64,000 nt of DNA from Litoribacillus peritrichatus (GCF_039537985.1 NZ_BAABBN010000007.1:1054001-1118000); one strand, 5' to 3'. Positions 46,723 to 56,333 are shown, counted from the first letter of the stretch. Numbers and translations: made by a program. The notes: generated by a model from the sequence alone, not told the origin.

Positions 46723-47277
46723 ATGAAGAAGTTAATCAGTTCAATTCTGGCGGTTTTGGGTTTAAGTCACCCTACGATAGCCGAAGAAAAACAATTTCCT
46801 CCGGTACCACAATGGAGGCCGGATTTCTCTGCTTCTATTGAGAGTCAATTGGAGAGAATGATCCACTACACCGATCAAGAAAGAGATTTAGCTCAGTTTA
46901 TTAATGGAACTATAGTGATTCTTGAAGATGGTCTTGATGATTCTAAGGCAGAGCAATATGCCAAAGAAGTCCTGTCTCAAATAGTTAACTATCATCCAGA
47001 CATGAACCCAGTGAATATGAAAGACGGAAATATTTTGGTTCAGTATAACCATCCAGCATACAACGTTGTCCTTACTGAATTCACCAGGCAACACATGGAG
47101 GTAATAAAATCTAAGCATCTTGATGCCTTGGCAACCGATGAGGTTTTAATTACTGGCTTAGGTCAAAACAAATTCGACGAGTTTGGCATGCAAGCTTTGT
47201 ACGGAAGGGCGTTCATGTTTATGGATGCTCAAAATCCGAACGTCGTTCGTTTGTATCGTAAGAATTCATCCGATTAA
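46723..47277 (+). CDS. Exported hypothetical protein, 184 aa
   Basis: Signal peptide MKKLISSILAVLGLSHPTIA, then a soluble, mixed domain (about 25-184) with YTDQERDLAQFINGTIVILEDGLDD, ILVQYNHPAYNVVLTEFTRQH and a final Arg/Lys tail. Not recognised. Lies in the A/T-rich accessory region, stand-alone. The 89 bases downstream (47278-47366) show nothing. Confidence 0.6.
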   Translation: MKKLISSILAVLGLSHPTIAEEKQFPPVPQWRPDFSASIESQLERMIHYTDQERDLAQFINGTIVILEDGLDDSKAEQYAKEVLSQIVNYHPDMNPVNMKDGNILVQYNHPAYNVVLTEFTRQHMEVIKSKHLDALATDEVLITGLGQNKFDEFGMQALYGRAFMFMDAQNPNVVRLYRKNSSD

Positions 47278-47366
47278 TACAGATAGTCAAAACGAAACCT
47301 GATTATATCTAGTTTCCCATGATCAGCATTGTGTTTCTTAAGATGACTTTTCATTAATTCACTCAA

Positions 47367-47993
47367 TTAAAAGAATAAGTTATGACCGCTGTTGACTCGA
47401 TTGATCAGCTGATTAAGAAATGATCTGGTATCAGTAAAGTTTTCGCTATTATCAAATAAGAAATAATTAAAACTGGCTAAATATGCAGAGGTAATGGCCA
47501 CTTCATCTGCTATTCGTTTTAAACCAGAATATTTCCGGTCAGATACTTCCAGGAACCATTGAACCATTGAACCATTGAACCATTGAACCATTGAACCATT
47601 GAACCATTGAACCGTTCGACTGACGCGAGTGATTCCGTGTGCTTGCAAATGGAAATGTCCAGGTTCCAGTTTATAACCCATCATCTCTTTAACGATAGGC
47701 CGGTAGGGTGCTAAATATTTAAACCACGTCATGATGCAGGTAACTAATCAATCATCACTTGGTGAGGCTAAATATTCAGTGTCAGATGAAAGGGATAGCA
47801 TGGCTTTGTCGGCTCGATCAAAAAGTGCCTCAGCCATATCGTCTTTCGAACGATAGATCGCTTTTATATCACCTAATGAGCAACTGATTTTAGTGGTCAA
47901 CTCAGTTAGACTAACAGATTCCCACGAACTCTTTTGAGCTAACAGAATAGCCTGATCGATAATCTTTTCTTGGAGTGCTGCATCTCTAGACAT
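47367..47993 (-). pseudogene. TetR-family regulator broken by an in-frame stop and an 8-bp repeat expansion
   Basis: One reading frame of 208 codons. Codons 1-81 give a TetR N-terminal helix-turn-helix (SVSLTELTTKISCSLGDIKAIYRSKDDMAEALFD); codon 82 is TGA (47748-47750); the same frame then continues through WFKYLAPYRPIVKEMMGY to the end (NSGHNLFF). In the C-terminal half the peptide VQWF is followed by two extra NGSMVQWF units coded by the 8-bp repeat, then resumes with LEVSDRKYSGLKRIADE. Divergent from the acyl-CoA dehydrogenase it probably regulates. The stop could be a real nonsense mutation or a sequencing error. Confidence 0.75.
47553..47616. repeat. Octanucleotide tandem repeat, 8 copies
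   Basis: Seven perfect GAACCATT units plus one GAACCGTT. Within the tetR pseudogene; because 8 is not a multiple of 3, gain or loss of one unit would shift the frame, while three units (24 bases) add one 8-residue repeat. Confidence 0.9.
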
Positions 47994-48265
47994 GACCCAT
48001 TCCTGATGGGTGGTTCACTAATCATTATAGTTGACGCTGTTTTTTACTTAGCAATTATCTGTTTGAGATTTTCTTATTTCCCCGTTTTGGTAGAAAGTCT
48101 CTTTTTTTCAGCTCGGCTTCTCATGCTTAAGAATGCTTTTCTCTCTGATCACTCCTCATCTTTTCGTATGTCTGAAAATGCTAAAAACCATGCTGAAATA
48201 TATTGTTAGGTGTAGGAGTATGAATTCGGGTCATTCCCCAGATATAGATCAATATTTGTTCGGAG

Positions 48266-48284
48266 TAGCTTGATATAGGCTACA
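48266..48284. promoter_or_regulatory. Candidate TetR operator before the acyl-CoA dehydrogenase
   Basis: Palindrome GTAGC-N9-GCTAC, 33 bases before the dehydrogenase ATG, a plausible regulator site. The other part of the 323-base divergent gap (47994-48316) is A/T-rich with no recognised gene. Confidence 0.35.
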
Positions 48285-48316
48285 TTTTAACCTTTCCAAC
48301 GAATAAGGATGTCGAC

Positions 48317-50020
48317 ATGGATCTTCTCAACCCAAAACAGTTTGTACAGTCTTACCCTGACGAAGAAACCCGTCAGTTGATGCTCAAAACCATCGATTTT
48401 TTTGAAGGGATGGGGTTAGCAAAATGTAAGGCGGATTATGAAAGTCGACGTTGGTACACCGAGTTTTTAGAGTTCAATAAGAAAGAAAAAATCTTCGCCA
48501 CATTGCTGACGCCGAAAGGCTATGGTCCGAACCCGGATCAGGCGCGATGGGATACCTCGCGCAATACAGATTTCTCTGAAATTCTGGGGTTTTATGGGTT
48601 GACCTACTGGTATTGCTTTCAGGTCTCGGCTTTGGGGGTTGGTCCGATTTTCATGGGCAGTAATGAAGCGTTGAAACATAAGGCGGCACAATTACTGGAT
48701 GAGGGTGAAATCTTTGCCTTTGGTTTGTCCGAGAAGGAGCACGGTGCGGATATTTATTCTACCTCTATGAAGCTGATCCCCAAGGGCGATGGTAACTACA
48801 TTGCCAGAGGTGAAAAATACTATATAGGCAATGGCAACCAGGCTGCGCTGGTTTCGACCTTTGGTAAGATTGAAGGATCTGATGATTATGTGTTTTTTGC
48901 GGTGGATTCTCAGCACGAGAATTACGAATGCATTAAGAACGTGATCAACAATCAGGATTACGTGGCCAATTATCGTTTAAATGATTACCCCATCACGGAC
49001 GCTGATATTTCAGAGAAAGGCCGGAAAGCTTGGGACAGTTCGCTCAACACCATTAACGTGATGAAGTTTAATCTGGGGTATGCCTCCATTGGTATCTGTA
49101 CTCATGCCTATCATGAGGCGATTAATCACGCAGCCAATCGCTTTTTGTTTGACCATTACGTCACTGATTTTATGCACATCAAACAACTGTTTGTGGATGC
49201 TTACACCCGCTTAACGGCCATGCGAATGTTTGCCCGACGCGCCCGTGATTACATGCGCCATGCCAATGAAGATGACCGTCGCTATTTGTTGTTTAACCCT
49301 ATGGTGAAAATGAAAGTGACTACCCAAGGGGAAGAGGTGATGGATCTGTTGTGGGATGTGATTGCGGCCAAAGGGTTTGAGAAAGACATGTATTTTGAAA
49401 ACGCGGTGCTGGACATTCGAGCCTTGCCGAAGCTCGAAGGCACGGTACATGTAAATATGGCATTGATCGTAAAATTTATGGCCAACTACTTTTTCAAACC
49501 GAGCAAGTTTGATGACGTACCTGTGCACCTTGAAGGGGAAAACGATGATTTCTTATTTAATCAAGGCGCGACCAAGGGTTTGGGTAAAACGCGTTTTCAT
49601 GATTATAACCTGGCTTATGAGAAGTGCGATTTGCCGAATGTAAAAATCTTCCGCAAACAAATAGCCATGTTCAAGCGGATGTTGATGGTGGCTCGGCCAA
49701 ATAAGAAACAGATCGAAGACATCGACTTCTTATTGATAGTGGGTGAACTCTTTACCTTGGTGGCGTACAGACAGTTGATTCTTGAGAGTTGGGATTTGAA
49801 TGACGTAGACGATGATTTGATGGATCAAATCTTCGACTTCATGGTTCGGGACTTCTCAAAATTTGCTTTGCAGTTGTACTCCAAAACCAGCAGCACGAGA
49901 ATTCAGCAGGTGTTCTGTCAGTTGATGATCAGCAAACCTGAGCGTGACGATCGTCGCTATGACCGTGTGTTAAATGAGTTTGCTTATGCAATGAAAGATA
50001 CGTTCGTGATGAATCCATAG
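48317..50020 (+). CDS. Acyl-CoA dehydrogenase-family protein
   Basis: 567 residues; AAGGA ribosome site about 8 bases before ATG. The acyl-CoA dehydrogenase three-domain plan is visible: helical N domain, beta domain around FGLSEKEHGADIYSTSMKLIP (about 136-156), and C-terminal helices with QGEEVMDLLWDVIAAKGFEK and LPKLEGTVHVNMALI. An extension of roughly 150 residues follows the core. It should oxidise an acyl-CoA with FAD; substrate unknown. Divergent tetR (broken) is the likely regulator. Confidence 0.88.
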   Translation: MDLLNPKQFVQSYPDEETRQLMLKTIDFFEGMGLAKCKADYESRRWYTEFLEFNKKEKIFATLLTPKGYGPNPDQARWDTSRNTDFSEILGFYGLTYWYCFQVSALGVGPIFMGSNEALKHKAAQLLDEGEIFAFGLSEKEHGADIYSTSMKLIPKGDGNYIARGEKYYIGNGNQAALVSTFGKIEGSDDYVFFAVDSQHENYECIKNVINNQDYVANYRLNDYPITDADISEKGRKAWDSSLNTINVMKFNLGYASIGICTHAYHEAINHAANRFLFDHYVTDFMHIKQLFVDAYTRLTAMRMFARRARDYMRHANEDDRRYLLFNPMVKMKVTTQGEEVMDLLWDVIAAKGFEKDMYFENAVLDIRALPKLEGTVHVNMALIVKFMANYFFKPSKFDDVPVHLEGENDDFLFNQGATKGLGKTRFHDYNLAYEKCDLPNVKIFRKQIAMFKRMLMVARPNKKQIEDIDFLLIVGELFTLVAYRQLILESWDLNDVDDDLMDQIFDFMVRDFSKFALQLYSKTSSTRIQQVFCQLMISKPERDDRRYDRVLNEFAYAMKDTFVMNP

Positions 50021-50268
50021 TGTATTCATTGTTAAAGGTGTCATTCCCATCATATAAATACACTGCATACACATCGGTGGTCTGAAGTGAGTACCGATGT
50101 GTGGTTAGCATTAGTACCGTGAACTTTGTATCGACCTTTCCTGAAGATTTAATGAGTGAAGATGACGAAGGGACTTTTCATACTTCTGATCAAATTATTT
50201 CTGAAAGGTAGTGAATTAATGTAGTGAATTAGTTCAGACCAAGCCAGACACCTTACATATTCGATTCA

Positions 50269-50296
50269 GGAGGCTTTAATTGAAAGCCTCCTTTTT
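50269..50296 (+). terminator. Rho-independent terminator
   Basis: 9-bp stem GGAGGCTTT / AAAGCCTCC, 5-base loop, followed by TTTTT. Oriented to end rightward transcription arriving from the acyl-CoA dehydrogenase and lies just below the stop of the convergent PI-PLC-like gene. Confidence 0.75.
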
Positions 50297-50301
50297 ATAA
50301 A

Positions 50302-51714
50302 TTACTGAATTTTACTTAAATACTGGTCAATTACCCCGCAAACATTTGCGTTGCTTCCGGCATCACAGCTCGCTTTCATCTCTGCGTCCGCCTCACCGAT
50401 GTCGGTAACCCAATTTCCATTTGTGTCTTTCTGGTAGTTAACCCAAACATCATTTTGGGTCAGCTCCTGATCATCAATTACGTTCAACAGTGCGTTAAGT
50501 TCTACCTTATTTCGTGGGGTTGCGAAGTAATACTCACCCGATCCGTCGGCATTACATTGTGCTTCAGCGTTTGTAAAACTTGTTGGAATGCTGGTAACGA
50601 TGTAATCATTGTAAGCGCGGGTACCTGTGTTATCTTCAACCAGACGACGGCAGGCTGCGTATTTGCTGATGGTGCAGTTGGCATCTCGCATACGGCGGTT
50701 GGTTGGGTCAATGTATGCACAATTACCGCTGCCATCGGGTTCATAGGTGCCGTTACCGTCGGAGTCGTTGTAGTCCCAGCTCCAAACCATGTCGGCGGCA
50801 GCGACGGGGTATTCGCCCTTACTTTTCCAATCGCTTCCGGTAGCGCTGTAGCCGTAAACTTCAAAAATGTTTAATCCTGCGTCCAGAAAGCTTTCAATTG
50901 TGGATGGTTTTAGTTTCGGGCTTGAAGATCCGGTAGTTCCTTTAGTCGTAGAATCTTTGGTTCTGTGTAATGTGGTTTGAGCTGTACCATAGGTATCTAA
51001 ATCACCGGGTTCACCTACATCGTCAACTTCATCTCCGGCATAAAACACATAATCATTAAACGTGCTTTTGTCTTTACACTTGTTGTTGCTCCAGAAGATG
51101 ATGTTTTTATCAGCAGCCAATACCTTACTTTTCGTTAGCGTGTCCACAGGTAATTCAGTACAGCCATTGCCACCATAATTACCGTGTGTGGTGACGCCTG
51201 AATCCGTGCGCATCACATGTTCGGCAATATAATCCTTTATTTCGTCATCAATTTTCCCTGCCTTATCATCTACATCATCGATATGAATCAACACCACTTG
51301 ATCAGGGTTACTTTCGACCCAGTTGGCAAGGTCTTTGAGATAGGCCCGGAATCTTCGTTGTCCGGTAAAGTTTTCAATACAAGGTGACCAAGATAGGTTG
51401 TTATGACACATTCGAACTTTATCGTTCGACCAGTGCAAATCGAGCCCGATGGAGCGAACGCCCCGATTTTGTTGGTCGATGATGCTACGCGCCTGATTTA
51501 AGGCCTCGTTCATGTAGTCATCGTCGCTGTTATTAGCGAAGGAATTATGGGTGCCGGGAAAAGTGGTTTCCGCCAATGGAGCATCCTGATCAATGGTGTT
51601 TTGAAAAGTAATAACTCGTTCGCCCCATTCTTGTTTGGTTTCTGCCCAAACAGGCAAAGAAAGCGAGGTTGCGACAGCGATGGTTATCGCCATCAAATTC
51701 GAGTGCAATGACAT
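50302..51714 (-). CDS. Exported PI-PLC-like phosphodiesterase with lectin-like C terminus
   Basis: 470 residues. Signal peptide to about 24 (PVWA-ET). A PI-PLC X-like TIM barrel (about 35-300) with FPGTHNSFAN and GLDLHWSNDKVRMCHNN, placing the usual two His. From about 300, a Cys-rich region (CAYIDPTNRRMRDANC, YAACRRL, SFTNAEAQCN, VWVNYQKDTNGNW) reads like a C-type lectin fold. A secreted lipid phosphodiesterase with a carbohydrate- or surface-binding end is the best guess; substrate unproven. Confidence 0.75.
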   Translation of the reverse strand: MSLHSNLMAITIAVATSLSLPVWAETKQEWGERVITFQNTIDQDAPLAETTFPGTHNSFANNSDDDYMNEALNQARSIIDQQNRGVRSIGLDLHWSNDKVRMCHNNLSWSPCIENFTGQRRFRAYLKDLANWVESNPDQVVLIHIDDVDDKAGKIDDEIKDYIAEHVMRTDSGVTTHGNYGGNGCTELPVDTLTKSKVLAADKNIIFWSNNKCKDKSTFNDYVFYAGDEVDDVGEPGDLDTYGTAQTTLHRTKDSTTKGTTGSSSPKLKPSTIESFLDAGLNIFEVYGYSATGSDWKSKGEYPVAAADMVWSWDYNDSDGNGTYEPDGSGNCAYIDPTNRRMRDANCTISKYAACRRLVEDNTGTRAYNDYIVTSIPTSFTNAEAQCNADGSGEYYFATPRNKVELNALLNVIDDQELTQNDVWVNYQKDTNGNWVTDIGEADAEMKASCDAGSNANVCGVIDQYLSKIQ

Positions 51715-51997
51715 GGGTTAGTATCCTCTATTGTTATTTTTATTGTTCTGCATCGATGAGATGCCTGACCTGAATAGTGTGGTCTGAACTTTACAATGAC
51801 AAGATAGAAGATCGCTTAAAGGTCATGGAGTTCTGGAAGAGGGTTCGTGTTGTCTAAAAAACAAACAAACTTTCGGTTGTAGGCAGTGCAAGTCATAGGT
51901 TCTGTTCAAGGAAATGGTTGGTATTCAGTTGATGTTGTTTTTATATCGTTATGTTCCTTTAATAAGTAGATAGCCTGCATGCTGTGAACTCCCTTAT

Positions 51998-52891
51998 TTA
52001 TAAAACCCGACTCAGTTCTTCCGCCAAAAAGTCATAGACCAGCCTGACTTTCCGGTTCGTTCTTAATTCTCGGTGAACCACCAACCAAGTGCCAAAACTT
52101 ACCGGTTCTAAATCCGGCATAACGCGTTGAACTCTGGGTTCATAATCGCCGATAAAGTCGGGCATCACACCGATGGCGGCGCCATTTTTAACGATTTCCC
52201 AGTGGACAATATGGCTTTCAGTGATAAAAGGAAAATTCTTGGCCGTTAATGATAGGCCGATACTATTCAGTGCTTTAATCAAGGGAGGATTGTCAGTAAA
52301 ACCTACGTAATCCGCGCGGTTTAATTGCTCGAAATGTATTTGTGTTCCTAAGGTATTTAAGTAGTCTGGCGTTGCGTAAAGATACCCTTGGCCATCAGTC
52401 ATTCTGCGAGCGATGAGGTCGGCATGTTGTGGCTGAAAGTTACGAATGGCGATGTCGGCTTCTCTTCGCCGCAAATCACTGGCCTCATTGGTCGCGATGA
52501 TTTCTATGTGGATGCCAGGAGCTGTTTTGCGGAGTTTCTTTAAAAGCGGAGCAAGAATATAGGCCGCCATGACTTCCGTGGCGCTGATGGATACGGTGCC
52601 TTCAATGGAATGGGATTGACCGGTTGCCGCAAGGGAAAATTCACTTGCCGCAGCACCCATTTGTTTCACATGCGCCAGCAGTTCTTCGCCGGACGGGGTG
52701 AGTACAATGCCTTTGCCCACTTTTTCAAACAGTACCACATTAAGCTCGTCTTCCAGCGCTGAGACTTGACGGCCCAATGTGGGTTGAGACATCCCCAAGG
52801 CTTTTGCAGCGGCAGAAAAAGAACCTTCTTCGGCGGTGACCAAAAACGCTCGAGCTCGATTCCAGTCAAAGTTAATGGAGCGCCAGTTCAT
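51998..52891 (-). CDS. LysR-family transcriptional regulator
   Basis: 297 residues. Winged helix (WNRARAFLVTAEEGSFSAAAKALGM, about 9-33, SQPTLGRQVSALE) and effector-binding domain with short DLRRREADIAIRN-type segments. Divergent from a methyltransferase gene with 146 bases between. The 283-base gap on its other side (51715-51997) shows nothing recognisable. Confidence 0.93.
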   Translation of the reverse strand: MNWRSINFDWNRARAFLVTAEEGSFSAAAKALGMSQPTLGRQVSALEDELNVVLFEKVGKGIVLTPSGEELLAHVKQMGAAASEFSLAATGQSHSIEGTVSISATEVMAAYILAPLLKKLRKTAPGIHIEIIATNEASDLRRREADIAIRNFQPQHADLIARRMTDGQGYLYATPDYLNTLGTQIHFEQLNRADYVGFTDNPPLIKALNSIGLSLTAKNFPFITESHIVHWEIVKNGAAIGVMPDFIGDYEPRVQRVMPDLEPVSFGTWLVVHRELRTNRKVRLVYDFLAEELSRVL

Positions 52892-53037
52892 TCGTCCCTC
52901 ATACTCAATGTCGTTTTATCTTATCCAATAATATACTCAGATCTAAACATATATGCATACAAGCAATGCACTTGTGGCTGTATTTAATACATATTTGCAT
53001 TGATATAGTTTTCCGGACAGTCAGTTTGGAGAACGTC

Positions 53038-53661
53038 ATGAAATCTAAAACCCGTTTTTGGGATCGAATTGCTAACAAGTACGCAGCCACTCCGATTAAG
53101 GATGAAGCGTCTTATCAGCATAAACTAAAGATGACGCAAGAGTATTTAAAGCCCGAGATGGAGGTTCTGGAAATCGGGTGTGGAACCGGGTCGACCGCGT
53201 TAAAACATGGGCCGTTTGTGAGGCGCATTTTAGCAACGGATTTCTCAGAAAAAATGGTCGAGATCGCGCAAGAAAAAGCGAATAAGTCGGGGGTTGATAA
53301 TGTTGAGTTTCGATGTGAAGCTATTGAATTGATATCCGATCACCAAGCGCAATACGATGTGATTATGGCGCACAGTATTTTGCACTTATTGGAAGACGTT
53401 CAACACAGTTTGAGTCATATTTATGATCGGTTAAAGCCCGGTGGTTACCTCATTTCCAGTACGGCTTGTATTAAAGACATGATGAGCTTTTTTCGTTATA
53501 TCGCGCCCATTGGTTATCGGCTAAGGCTGATACCTTATGTGAATTGCTTTGGTACTGATGATTTGACCGAAGCGATCAAACAGCAAGGGTTTTCCATTCG
53601 TTATCAATGGCAAGCCAACGCCAAAGCGGCGTTGTTTTTGATTGCTCAAAAACCTGAGTAA
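53038..53661 (+). CDS. Class I SAM-dependent methyltransferase
   Basis: 207 residues from ATG 53038 (MKSKTRFWD) with GGAG 7 bases before it; longer frame upstream is unlikely. SAM motif I VLEIGCGTGSTAL (about 42-54), then LATDFSEKMVEIAQ and a YDVIMAHSILHLLED post-I motif. UbiE/methyltransferase 11 group; substrate unknown. Possibly regulated by the divergent LysR (inference). Confidence 0.9.
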   Translation: MKSKTRFWDRIANKYAATPIKDEASYQHKLKMTQEYLKPEMEVLEIGCGTGSTALKHGPFVRRILATDFSEKMVEIAQEKANKSGVDNVEFRCEAIELISDHQAQYDVIMAHSILHLLEDVQHSLSHIYDRLKPGGYLISSTACIKDMMSFFRYIAPIGYRLRLIPYVNCFGTDDLTEAIKQQGFSIRYQWQANAKAALFLIAQKPE

Positions 53662-53793
53662 AAAGGCATTGGTTATCGAAAGCGCCAGAAAGCCTTAACC
53701 ATGAAACATTAGAATTGAGCAACTTTGATCAAGAGAGGTAATTTGGTTCGTTTTAATATGAAAATGCTGAGGTGGTTAAGAAGGTGTATTTGA

Positions 53794-54696
53794 GTGGCAG
53801 AGTATCAGGATAGGTTTGTAACAGTGATCAATTATATTGAGGCCAACCTCAATACTGATCTGGATACAGAGACACTGTGCCAACAGGCGCATTTATCCAA
53901 ATATCATTTTCACCGGCAATGTTCCGCTTTTTTCGGCATGCCGCTGATGTCGCTTGTGAAGTTGCTTCGTTTAAAAAGAGCAGCTTATCAATTGGCCTAT
54001 CGAGCTGATAAAAAGGTGATCGATGTTGCGTTGGCGAACGGCTATGAAAGCCATGAAGCGTTTTCCAGAGCCTTCAAAAAACATTTTCTGAAGAGCCCAT
54101 CCGATTTTCGAATGTCCCCTGATTGGAGGCCTTGGCAAAAGTATTATGAACCCATAGAAACGCTGAGGAATACCGTCATGGATAAGACCGCTCAATTCAA
54201 CGTAACTCTTGTTGATTTTCCTGAAACATTCATCGCAGTCATGGAGCACCGAGGTGCGCCACACTTGCTGGGCAATACCATTCAAAAATTTATAGCCTGG
54301 CGGAAAGAACACCAACTTCCGCCCAGCCAACATAAAACGTTCAATCTGGTTTATGATGATCCGACGGTTACTTCTTCTGAAGATTTTCGCTTTGACCTTG
54401 CTTGCTCCATAGCGCGGCCCATGGATGACACTATTGACAAGAGAAATGAAAAAAGAAGCGAAAAGAATGTAGGTGGGGTTGTGAACAAAACCATCCCGGC
54501 GGGGAAGTGTGCTGTCATACGTCATGTTGGCAGTGATGATACCATTGGGGTGGCCGTTAACTACCTTTATACTCAGTGGTTAAATGATTCCGGTTTTGAG
54601 CTCAGGGATTTTCCGGTGTTTTTTGAACGGGTAAGCTTTTTCCCGGATGTGCCGGAGCATAAGATGGTGACGGATGTATTTTTACCCATTGAGTAG
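53794..54696 (+). CDS. AraC-family regulator with GyrI-like effector domain
   Basis: 300 residues, GTG start with AAGGTG upstream. N-terminal AraC helix-turn-helix pair (about 9-105: VTVINYIEANLN, LSKYHFHRQCSAFFG, IDVALANGYESHEAFSRAFKKHF) and a C-terminal GyrI-like small-molecule-binding domain (about 140-300). Same plan as Rob/SoxS-like drug-responsive regulators with an added domain. Effector unknown. Confidence 0.92.
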   Translation: MAEYQDRFVTVINYIEANLNTDLDTETLCQQAHLSKYHFHRQCSAFFGMPLMSLVKLLRLKRAAYQLAYRADKKVIDVALANGYESHEAFSRAFKKHFLKSPSDFRMSPDWRPWQKYYEPIETLRNTVMDKTAQFNVTLVDFPETFIAVMEHRGAPHLLGNTIQKFIAWRKEHQLPPSQHKTFNLVYDDPTVTSSEDFRFDLACSIARPMDDTIDKRNEKRSEKNVGGVVNKTIPAGKCAVIRHVGSDDTIGVAVNYLYTQWLNDSGFELRDFPVFFERVSFFPDVPEHKMVTDVFLPIE

Positions 54697-54726
54697 TTGG
54701 TACATATCGGAAGATTAACCCTCGGA

Positions 54727-54753
54727 AACAGGCACCCAATGATGCCTGTTTTT
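54727..54753 (+). terminator. Terminator of the AraC-GyrI gene
   Basis: 8-bp stem AACAGGCA / TGCCTGTT, 8-base loop, T-run TTTTT continuing. 30 bases after the stop; it faces the convergent exported protein gene. Confidence 0.75.
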
Positions 54754-54773
54754 GTTATGAAGGGAGAGTTAAA

Positions 54774-56333
54774 TTATTCCGAGCAATCGTTAAAACAAAT
54801 GTCGCTGATTTCTATGCCAAAGGGCTCAGCTGTAGAGCCAAGAATGTTGCTACCTTGGCTGATAGAGGCTTGATAGGTTCCTGGTTCTAAGACCTCAAAC
54901 GTCTTAGTAACCCATTGATCACCGGTTCCGGGCAGCATATTGACTGGCGTTAATACTCCGGCGTCACCAAACAGGCCCATGCGAGTCATGCCTACTGTCA
55001 TCAGCCATTGGTTGGTGCCGGTTGCTCGATAGGTGATTGAAATGCTTTTTGGGTCAACCACATGTTTATCTCGGATAAGAGCAGGTTGTTTGGTGATGGT
55101 GCTCTTAAATGAGATATTCCCAAAAATATCATTCCCGCTTTTTGACCACCCTTTCATACTCCAGCGAGACTGACGGTCGCTTCTGATGTAATGGTTTGCA
55201 ATGGAACTGGAGACGACATAAGTACCGGCCGTTTCACCGTTGATATCAAACGTTAGCAAATCTTCCTGTTTGATCGGAACGACAGGCTTTCCATAAACCT
55301 TAATTTCACAACTGTCGCCGGGTTGCAATGTTTGGCAATTATTGCGACTCACCGTGTAGTAACTACCAAGAACAAAGCCTGGATTGGAGATATCAAAACT
55401 TTGTTCATCGGATTGGTTTTGAATGGTGATGCTGACGTTAGTGCGCTCATTGATTGGTCGTTCGCCCAAGTCATAGGCTGTGGCGATGCTGAGTCCGGCC
55501 TGTTTCGCATCGGTCAGGTTTAACCAGTTGAGGTAACGACTGGAAGCGGCCCAATGATTACAATCTTCAAGAAAGTTGGTGGTTTTCTTTTTATAGCCAA
55601 GCAGGAATTTATCATTACCTGAATCGTACACCACAGGGGCACCGGTGGATTTATTGGTTGGGTCAAGGGTGCACGTCGGAAATGGCGTATCTTCTGTATC
55701 AATTAAACACAATCGCTTGGCCAAAGGGTCGCTGGTGAAGGTGGGACATTCATCGGCAGATCCGACTCTAAATGCTTTCTCACCAATTTCATCGATCGTG
55801 GTGTTGTAGTAACGGCCTACAACAGTGACTTCAACTTGACCGTTATTCTCCAGTTTTTTGATCAGCTCATCCGAAGCCAGAGTCAGTGACTCCAAGCCTT
55901 CAGGTATGTCATCGACGACGGCGATGAGTTGATCACCACTGTAGGGATGGGTTTTGGTTTGATTAATCTGCTGAGGTAATGACTGGCTGCCGTCGGGTAA
56001 ATTAAAAGATACCTGCGTTGGAATTCCAGGAAGAGGAATCGGGATAGGAACCGGTGTCGGAGTAATATTGTTTCCGTCTATTGATGCTGTATTTTGCGAA
56101 GGAATGGGAATCGGGGTAGGAAAATAAGTGGTCTGATCTCGGCAATCCGGTGACATTAGAATTTGATTATCACCAATGTAGCTGCCATTGCATAAATGTT
56201 CGCCGGTTGAATCCTGAACGGACACTAAATAAGTATGATTATTTTCCTGTGCCTGTACTAAACCGACCGAACCTAACATCACTAAGCCTATAGCGAATGG
56301 TTCGACTTTGTTTTTATTTTTAAATAGTTTCAT
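54774..56333 (-). CDS. Exported trypsin-fold pseudoprotease with Pro-rich insert
   Basis: 519 residues from ATG 56333 (MKLFKNKNKVEP), chosen for AGGA about 8 bases upstream. Signal peptide to about 32 (LVQA-QE). A chymotrypsin-like core: YLVSVQDSTGEHLCNGSYIGDNQILMSPDC matches the region holding the catalytic His (normally AAHC) but has SPDC; KSTGAPVV matches the Ser loop (normally GDSGGPLV) with Thr in place of Ser. A Pro/Ile-rich stretch (TPIPIP, TPTPVPIPIPLPGIP) sits near residues 70-105. Two beta-sandwich-looking domains follow (about 285-519). Probably non-catalytic; binding role unknown. Confidence 0.7.
   Translation of the reverse strand: MKLFKNKNKVEPFAIGLVMLGSVGLVQAQENNHTYLVSVQDSTGEHLCNGSYIGDNQILMSPDCRDQTTYFPTPIPIPSQNTASIDGNNITPTPVPIPIPLPGIPTQVSFNLPDGSQSLPQQINQTKTHPYSGDQLIAVVDDIPEGLESLTLASDELIKKLENNGQVEVTVVGRYYNTTIDEIGEKAFRVGSADECPTFTSDPLAKRLCLIDTEDTPFPTCTLDPTNKSTGAPVVYDSGNDKFLLGYKKKTTNFLEDCNHWAASSRYLNWLNLTDAKQAGLSIATAYDLGERPINERTNVSITIQNQSDEQSFDISNPGFVLGSYYTVSRNNCQTLQPGDSCEIKVYGKPVVPIKQEDLLTFDINGETAGTYVVSSSIANHYIRSDRQSRWSMKGWSKSGNDIFGNISFKSTITKQPALIRDKHVVDPKSISITYRATGTNQWLMTVGMTRMGLFGDAGVLTPVNMLPGTGDQWVTKTFEVLEPGTYQASISQGSNILGSTAEPFGIEISDICFNDCSE

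Noticed and set aside
50455..50874. 139-codon plus-strand ORF and a 120-codon minus-frame ORF inside the PI-PLC-like gene.
   Set aside because: Both overlap a signal-peptide-bearing long gene and have no ribosome site or recognisable motif.
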